Shown: one piece after another, positions 57,376-64,000 of the stretch
Layout of the letters: the number at the start of each line of letters is the position of its first letter
Position numbering within the stretch: the stretch's first letter is position 1
Origin: Armillaria gallica
Taxonomy: Eukaryota; Basidiomycota; Agaricomycetes; Agaricales; Physalacriaceae
Assembly (NCBI GenBank): GCA_037576215.1
Contig: JBANDB010000020.1
Location: 868,001 to 932,000, forward strand
Reading direction: 5' to 3'
Length of the DNA stretch: 64,000 nucleotides
Translations under genes and position numbers: made by a program
The notes under the pieces: model-generated
The model's input: the letters and a program-made list of their open reading frames with translations, nothing else
Database searches by the model: none
What the model was told of the DNA's origin: nothing

Positions 57376-58629
57376 TTATTTGAACAATACCTTTCTAGAT
57401 ATGTCGATTAACGCTCTTCTGTAAATAAAGTGATCCCGTGTTTTGCCGGACATGTCCTGCATGAGATCTATGGTGCCAGTCGTCCCCTCTCTACGCGCAC
57501 CTCTCACTTGTATTATACCATCGTTGAACCATACACTGCCATCCGTGTCGATGAATCTGGCAGTGAAATGACTGTTACCATAGTAGACGATGCCGACTAG
57601 GTGGTATAGCATGGCTATACCATCCACATCTATATGTATGGTGAGATCAGGTGATACCGTCGTGAAGGCAACCGCAACATTCAGCAAAGGAGGGGCATAC
57701 AGGTACCTGTGACTTTCCACTACGTTGGATGTGCATAGACTACACGATGCCACAGATCGGGCAATGGGTCTCACCTTGCATTCTTCAATGAACTGTTGAA
57801 GGGAGCATATGTCTCGTCCCCCAGGCTCCAATACACATGCCATCTTGGAGGACTGTATAATGTCGTGACCATTCCTGCACGTATAATGAACAGATTCAAA
57901 CACAACGGACCCACTGCACCATTTCAACATATCTGCTTCTGCACTTGTCTCTGTACCAAAAACAAAGGAGGCGGGGAACTCTCTATTGAGACGTTGCCTG
58001 AAGTAATCCCTTACTTCCTCCAAGGTGTACTGTCCATTTGAATGCTTGGTAAATGAGGTGACAAGAATATTCAGCCATGGACTTTCAAACTCACTTAATG
58101 CATTTTTATAGTCCTGAGACACAACGTGCCACGTATTATACAGAACGTAAACAGTTACATTGTATGCACAACTGTTGTTCGACCACCAGCATCCGATGGA
58201 CTGATATGATTGACCTGCTGCTTGCGACAATGGAACAGTCCCCTCTTTGGTGCGAGATGTCGTGGTATTAACTACTGCACGTTTATTGACTGTGGCTTGC
58301 TTCAGATCAAACGTATCAGACTCCCTCCCTTTCCGCTTTTCGGATGGTTTCATCAGCATAAAAACACGCTTCTTAGATGCCGGAACGCTGCTGACACTGA
58401 CAGTCAGTGATGGTTCTGGCAATCGGGTGTGTATATTTGGCTTGTGAGTTATTAGGGTCTTCGCCCATTCACCTACCCCTAGTGTAGCATCTGATGACTC
58501 AAACGGGTCCACCTCCGACCATATCAAAGCTTTGTCCATTAAAGGGGGTGAATAACCGATCCCAATATATTCACGAAAGGATTCTATCAACACATAACGT
58601 GTGTTGCCTTGCACTGTCACAATTATATA
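57376..58629 (-). pseudogene. USP-like cysteine peptidase domain (C-terminal part of fusion)
   Basis: A 414-codon uninterrupted stretch on the minus strand. It has a Lys/Arg-rich linker, then a papain-fold ubiquitin-peptidase-like domain: Cys box 'WWSNNSCAYNVTVYVLYNTW' (Cys about residue 151), possible zinc-finger ligands (Cys248/His252 and Cys293/Cys296), His box 'YYGNSHFTARF' (His351) and 'WFNDG' (Asp367). USPs cleave ubiquitin from proteins; the target here is unknown. The ORF has no convincing ATG start: its frame continues upstream past the stop of the helicase ORF, so the two were probably one protein separated by a frameshift. Unlike nearby elements it has no internal stops, which suggests a younger insertion. 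OTU- or Ulp1-type peptidases are alternatives. Confidence 0.65.
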
Positions 58630-58630
58630 T

Positions 58631-59263
58631 TCATGTGGTTATATCGTCGAGGGTTTCGAGCTCTCTAAATTCCTGTCGCAGGTAGCCGCTACATCCTCCT
58701 TGAATTTTCAGAGAGTTGATGGGTGATGACCTTGTACCGTTCAAAGATGGAAGTATCAGTGTTCCTTGGGCAGTGGCCAACCTCGACAGTGCAGTATAGT
58801 ACAACTGATGGGATCTACAGTTATTTAGATCTACCAGATTGAATGGTCTCGTTTTACCTTGAAAACTATAGTCTGTCATGGCAAAATTATGAAGGACCTC
58901 CACTTGACTGCGATTGATGCGGATATGTGTATTGCCAGGCAGACTGCAAATGATGGTAGAGGATGTGCGAAGGAGGGGTACAATGTTGATAGGTAGATCA
59001 GGTATGCACACCTCAGTAGGCGGATTAACAAGTGACACGAACAGAACTGATAGCACTCTTTGTCGGATGGGATTGAGGAACATGCAACGTCGAAGAAACA
59101 CACGGAAGAGGTGAGAGAGAGGATTGACAGAAAGGGAGATGGAGGGGAGAGAAAGGATGATGGAGTAAAATTGTAGCGACATGCCGTACTGCATTGGGTA
59201 AAAAAAATAGTGACATAGATAAATTAAAAAAGTGACGAGGATACACAGAATAAATTTGGGCAT
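58631..59263 (-). pseudogene. Pif1-like helicase C-terminal remnant
   Basis: 210-codon minus-strand frame. Residues from about 62 are helicase-like: 'IPDLPINIVPLLR', motif V 'FAMTDYSFQGKTRPFN' (127-142), motif VI 'YYTALSRLATAQGTLIL' (155-171) and the tail 'GGCSGYLRQEFRELETLDD'. These are the last superfamily-1 motifs. The Walker A and B region is absent and the first 60 residues look like non-coding, polypyrimidine-rich sequence, so the gene is 5'-truncated. The TGA after 'LDDITT' lies in a different frame from the peptidase; a one-base shift there would join them (inference). Confidence 0.7.
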
Positions 59264-60030
59264 CGGTCCAGAAGAAGAAAAAAAAACAAGAATTGAACAT
59301 CAAAAAGCCTAGGGACGAGGCAATGAACCGGCCTGAGACAACAGAGAGAACATGCAGTGAAGATATAAGGTAAATAACAAAGAAGGGGAGGGTCCCAAAA
59401 AGAGACGCAAAGAGTCAGTCAACAGAAGGTAACGGAAGAGACAGGAAAGACCGGAGAGGCGAGAAGTGACATCGAATAGATTTTTCCCATGCAAAGCTCA
59501 GGCTGGGAAGTCGGCAAAGACCAAGATCAATTGATACCTCGAATAGAATTTTTTCCCATGGGTCATTCAAGATGGCATAATAACCGAGATACCTATATAC
59601 ATAGGACTCGGAATAACAAAGAACACAATTGGAAACCCAGGGTATAAACACCTAATATCATTTACAGGCAATAAAACACAGTATGAATGACAGCATGTAC
59701 TTATTTAGATAATTTGTAGCAAAAACATGTGCCAAAACACCAAGGTAAAGATTAGAAAGGAAGCAGATAGTATTTACCAGGTTTTTATGGTACAGTTTTT
59801 TACGCTCAAAAAAATCTATATAAATACATGCCAGTGTTTACCTGCCATCTTTCAGGCATAAACACCGACATGCCCCAGCAGTGAATACTAAAAAGGTTTT
59901 CCCAAAATAGTTGTATTTATTATATTTATAAAGAACTCATATCTATATTTGGCAATACAGCGGTATCTAGGGTATTAAGGCACAGATGCATTTGAAATAG
60001 AGCGTACCAGTCTTGTATGCCATAGTTAGC

Positions 60031-60300
60031 ATCAAGATCGGTAATCAAAATTCGCGTCAAGCACCTTTCTCCGCGAGAAAGGATTCCCCAATTAAAGACT
60101 TTCATTCACAGCGAAAAACCATGTGGCAGTATTCAGTGGAGAAGTCAGGGATTTGAGCTTTAAGACTCTCTGTCACTCTTCATGCTTTCGACAGAGGGAC
60201 GAAGGAGAGGGACGGTGGGTGCAACTGGCGATGATGGTAGAAGGAAAGCATTTTCGGCAATAGCCAGCTTCGTCCTTTTCCGTCTTTGCCGACCAAAAGT
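60031..60300 (-). repeat. repeat R, copy Rf, remaining part
   Basis: It continues Rf after element H (ATCAAGATCGGTAATCAAAATTCG...), the reverse complement of 43000-43245, including TTTCGGCAATAGCCAGCTTCGTCC. Confidence 0.75.
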
Positions 60301-61135
60301 CCATCCACCCTTTTGGACTCAACTTTTTGTGCCAGCTCTCACCGTTGTCCATTTATTTTTCAGTCTCAAATCTGCTGTATCTACCCTCTGCACTCTGCAC
60401 TCTGCACTTGATACTCTACAACAATGGCCACTACTGCCGACAACGTTACTCATCGACCAGGTCGGAACTCTTCGATGCTCCATAATTGTCCACTGGCCCT
60501 TCTGGAGTATCTGACCCAGAGTTGCGGCTCTACGTCATTATTACACTGGATGTTGTCACTCCGTCCAAGTTTTTTATAACTTCCCGTCTCCGATTCCGTA
60601 GGTATCGTTACTGACTTAGTGCGAAGAAGATCGGAATACTTATAAGGGAACTCGCAGTCAGCGAGGTTTACAGTAGTTACGAGGCCGTCAGGTAACAAGT
60701 ACTGCAGCTTGCCAGGAAGCCTTGGAATATTCGCACTTGCTTCTGTATCGTATTTCTGACTTCACGAGTCGTGACATTGGGAGCTGTGGCGTCGTCCAGT
60801 CCTCTGTGATCTCATGAGCGAGCTCAAAGGCAACGTTTGGAGGTTTCGCCGTAATTTCTCATTGTTCATAGCTCACTTTGAATCAGGGTGTTGAAATAAT
60901 CTTGCAGGTATGGAAGCATACAAGGGATCAGAGCACGAATACGGGATTGACAGAGCGCATGGGCGGTGCCGTACGTAGTCAATCGAGTAAAGAAGAGAAA
61001 AGCGTGGCTACGAAAATTTACCGATACGTACACGTGACTGATTACCAATACGCACGCGAGCCACGAGCTCGATATCCAACACAGGAAGCTTGGCACTACC
61101 GCACTAGTCTTCCTAAAAAACAACACGATACACTT
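60301..61135. other. unassigned, no gene seen
   Basis: No domain. A short CTCTGCACTCTGCACTCTGCACTTG run lies near 60388 (given in part). Small ORFs on both strands overlap and look random. Confidence 0.3.
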
Positions 61136-63180
61136 CTAACGTTGGCATAAGTGTTTCGACAGAAGAAAGGCGCTATGGTTTACTGCTACCTCCGTTGTTG
61201 GCAGAGGCTGCACTACTGTATGTTTGTCCTCCGCTCTGGCCAGTGCCCTTAGGCGGATAAACAGGCATGCCCCCTCCAGGAGCACTAGAACCTGAGGAAG
61301 TGTTGGTCTGCTTTCCGTGAGAGGTGCATCTGTTACCCGCCGTATGACATCAGCTCGTCTTTCCGGCAGTGTAGAGTACACATACCCTGAGTCGTAGTCT
61401 GCTGAACTCCTAGCAAACATGTAGTCAAAGCAGAGAGGCATAATCGAATATTTTGCAAACCTCAATAGTTCCCTATAAATGGTACCCTGAGGATGGATGT
61501 GGAAACAAGAAATGAGAAGGATACACACCTGTCATATTGGAAGTCTTCGAAGTCTTCGTAAGGAAGGTGCATGCTGGGAGTGGTGTTGCTACGGGTGAGC
61601 TTGAATCAGAGTGTCAGTTCTTATACATTTTTTGCTAACACTTCCATTCCCAATTACCAAGGCGCACGATAGCTCAATAAGTTACAACACTCCATCTTCG
61701 TGAGTGAATAGATTATGACAAACACCATGGGCGGCTAATTGAAAGATACATTCATCACAAAATCATCGATCACTGTCGCCTGCTCCCTGAATGCAAGGAA
61801 TGTCGCAACCGGATATCCATCACACTCTTGTTTGTCTATGGAGATATACAAGTGCCGTACAAGAAAGCAAAAGCAAGTGGTACCGTAGCCACAGCTTTGT
61901 TGCGGGAAGTCTTGGTGATGAGAGTATCATAACTTTTTGATACGAGTATCGTAACTTTTCAATACCCCTAGTTGATGACTTGAAGGAAATTTCATCCCAC
62001 ACAGTCCACGTCCAGTTCGAGCTCAGTTGCATGGCCACCCTCCAGTCATCAACCAGGGGTATTGAAAAGTTACGATACTCTCATCACCAAGACTTCCCGC
62101 AGGAAAACTGTGGCTACGGTACCGCTTGCTTCTTCTTTCGTGTAAGGCACTTGTATATCTCCGTGGACAAACAACAGTGTGATAGATATCCGGTTGCGAC
62201 ATTTCTTGCATTCAGGGAGCAGGCGATACACTATCGTGTCGCGTCGGTTTAGTTAGCACTTACCCCCATAACTGTTTCCACTATAAACGTCTTCCCAGTA
62301 CGCACACGAGTCATTCACAGCGCGTCGATATCAGTCATTTCTCTAGGCTGGTTCACGCGTCTCGTTCTTCGATTCGAACGGGGAACTGTTAACCGGAGTC
62401 GCACTGTATACAGTCCACAAGGGGTTTGTCGGATGTTAGTAATCATTGTAATGGACTGGTACAACTGGCATCAACAGATTTTAGGGTACGCAATTCGTTC
62501 TCATCAAGCGCGAGAGTGGGGGGACGGTAACCTTGCCGTGAGAAACCCGTTTCATGTTTTTGGTACCCAACCACTTATGAGCGGCGTAGAGCTGCCAGCA
62601 TGTTTAACATCAACATATAATTGGTGACGAGAAGAGTGGGTGGGGGATGGTAGATGATGTCAGTAACAATACCCACAAGGTTCTTGATTTTATGCCCAAC
62701 CGACCCAGACATTTAGGCTACGAGTGGCTGTTGATCGTGAGAACTCCGAACTCTCATATACATAAAAAGATCGTGTCGTGGAAACATTACTTACGAGATC
62801 GGCGCATTTATACTTTACCCACCCCATCAATCACATCATTGGAAAATTGTCCGAACCGTGAATGTGCCTTACCAACCGATTAGGCGCAGCAGGATTCAGC
62901 GCTTCAAGGTTGACATTGCATCAGGGATGGAAAAAGCGCTAATGATGCATCTTATTAAGTATGCGCAGTACATAGCGCCCAACCGCCCTTCCTTCGCGTT
63001 CAGTTCCTCTCATAATGAAGATATCATGCGTCATAAAACACAAAAATAACGACGGTGAACGAACCGAGGGACGTAGGATGCTGTCTCTCGTGTCTGAAGC
63101 CGGTAGTAATCCTAAGAGCGCCCGTTTAGGGGAACAATGCCATCACTACAGAGGCTGGTGCGTTTTTAATAGCCTACAAC
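61136..63180 (-). repeat. block S, copy S2 (inverted)
   Basis: Reverse-complement partner of 38980-40690. A 130-codon minus-strand frame (61528-61136) is open, but the frame kept by both copies is the Gly/Ser/Pro-rich tail ('GGGMPVYPPKGTGQSGG', 'SSAASANNGGSSKP' then stop) at about 61175-61300. A GTGTGTAT..CAG intron matches S1. Its middle segment is duplicated in inverse orientation (61760-62240). The protein is unknown. Confidence 0.55.
61760..62240. repeat. foldback: inverted duplication with short spacer
   Basis: The left arm (about 61770-61975) and right arm (about 62047-62225) are reverse complements over about 180 bp (words GCGGGAAGTCTTGGTGATGA / TCATCACCAAGACTTCCCGC). The spacer is about 65 bp flanked by GTTGATGACT / AGTCATCAAC. 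S1 has this segment only once (39870-40110). Confidence 0.8.
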
Positions 63181-63375
63181 GGGACCTTAAATGGTTTCAA
63201 TTTTAGCTGCAGTTTTTATGCCCTTATTTGGCGCGCTGTAAAACGAAAAGGTACCTTAAGTCCTTTGTTCTATAGGGAAACAAATTTTTCATGCCGTTTT
63301 ACTGATGGAGTTTTCGGGACCGAGAAAGGCATTACCAAATCAAAACCATTTAAGGCTTCGTTTTTAACCAGCTAA
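63175..63375. repeat. imperfect inverted repeat, possible MITE
   Basis: ACCTTAAATGGTTTCAATTTTAGC on the left (shown in part) pairs with AAACCATTTAAGGC and TAAAATGCGC on the right, about 170 bp apart. It is absent from S1 at the matching place. Target duplication not resolved. Confidence 0.4.
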
Positions 63376-63499
63376 AATGCGCGTGCCTCAGCTGTGCATG
63401 GATTTACTGAGGTTATTGTCGCGTGTTGGATGATGTTAGCCGCGTTAGGGGTAGCAACACACTCACAAACTCCGATGAGCCCCAACAGCGACTCTACTC

Positions 63500-64000
63500 C
63501 CTCATTGTACGATTGTACGTCTGCTTGAATTGTTATCGAGGGTGTTGGTGATAGTCGATAGAGTACCGAGAGTAAATATGTCCTTGACAGCGAGGTCGGA
63601 ATGCGATATTGAAAAGATGCCTTCCTTTCTCGTCAGTGCGGTGTGACAGAAAGAGATTTCTGGAACGATCGATGTTTAGCGATGGCTGGAAACTAAAAAA
63701 ACCAGCAGTATACATACCTTTTTAAACAATCATTGTAGCACTGGCACTCCGCGACGCTCCATTTGAGTCTCCTTCCGTTCATTCTCGGTAACTACAATCG
63801 TAGCGTCGAGTCGTTTTATCGTTGGTCATCCTCCGTATTCCATGTATCCCTCAGAGCAAGGAAACACAGAACACTTCGCACAGATGTGTCTGAGAGTTTG
63901 CGACTGTTATAATCAAGACCAGTAATCAAAAAACCTCACCACGTACATTTCTCCAGAAACAATGCTCCAAATCCAAGGCCTTCACTAGTGGCAGATAACC
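63500..64000 (-). repeat. repeat R, copy Rg (window edge)
   Basis: Reverse-complement partner of 38060-38560: CCTTTCTCGTCAGTGCGGTGTGACAGAAAG, GGCACTCCGCGACGCTCC, TAATCAAGACCAGTAATCAAAAAACC (each shown in part). It continues beyond the window. Confidence 0.7.

Larger units (their letters stand above)
56363..59883 (-). mobile_element. TIR element I with helicase-peptidase remnant
   Basis: Long terminal inverted repeats: left 56363-56540 plus 57041-57120 (split by solo LTR-G), right about 59638-59883. They start CACTACTGGGGCATGTC and CACTGCTGGGGCATGTC and match over about 240 bp. Inside, on the minus strand, are a Pif1-like helicase C-terminus and a USP-like peptidase. No transposase is present, so this is probably a deletion derivative. 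No target duplication was found at its ends. Confidence 0.75.
55345..60024. mobile_element. TIR element H inserted in repeat R
   Basis: Terminal inverted repeats of 25 bp with one mismatch (55345-55369 starts TATGGAATACAAG; 60000-60024 ends CTTGTATGCCATA). GTTAGC lies on both sides (55339-55344 and 60025-60030), and intact R copies read a single GTTAGC here (near 46396, minus). The 1.0-kb left arm is AT-rich. The element encloses the second TIR element (56363-59883), leaving only about 1.16 kb of its own. No transposase seen. Confidence 0.75.

Overview
The window looks like TE-rich heterochromatin of a basidiomycete, most likely an Agaricomycete. The evidence is a KDZ transposase with a CxC2 cysteine cluster and introns of about 50-70 nt, chromodomain Ty3/Gypsy elements, an RNase H1-N/viroplasmin-like gene and a Pif1-type helicase joined to a USP-like peptidase. 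I see no intact host gene, rRNA gene or convincing functional tRNA gene. Almost everything is a mobile element or its remains, and decay is mainly by C:G to T:A transitions.

Layout. 1-2152: end of a long LTR (family A), a 59-bp palindrome-ended spacer, then a solo LTR (family E). 2157-12623: decayed DNA-transposon territory with a minus-strand RNase H1-N-like gene and a KDZ transposase split by a solo LTR (family D). 13060-31520: a five-level nest. Repeat R contains a solo LTR-A, which contains a full-length chromodomain Gypsy element (Gypsy-C, minus strand, 14377-30094). Gypsy-C contains solo LTR-D in gag and solo LTR-B in integrase, and LTR-B contains two more solo LTR-A copies. 32076-36696: 5' part of a second Gypsy element (LTR-B plus gag), cut off by another LTR (family F). 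36800-55340: decayed copies of a dispersed unit R, two lying in tandem about 3.2 kb apart and carrying tRNA-like boxes in conserved order. 55345-60024: an AT-rich TIR element inside an R copy, enclosing a TIR element with helicase and peptidase sequences, itself carrying a 500-bp solo LTR. 61136-64000: inverted copy of the R+S block seen at 38-40.7 kb.

Main observations. (1) Long-LTR families A, B, D and E (1.3-1.9 kb) start TGA, end TCA and make 4-bp target duplications; all readable targets fit NCGN (central CpG) once C-to-T decay is allowed for. (2) Gypsy-C has a primer-binding site complementary to the predicted 5' end of its own transcript, the Tf1/sushi self-priming layout. (3) LTR-A carries a roughly 63-bp tandem repeat with a B-box-like core; its copy number appears to account for LTR length. 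(4) Repeat R carries several short tRNA-like modules in conserved order. LTR boundaries rest on target duplications and terminal dinucleotides I could read directly. Functions outside recognised domains are left unnamed.
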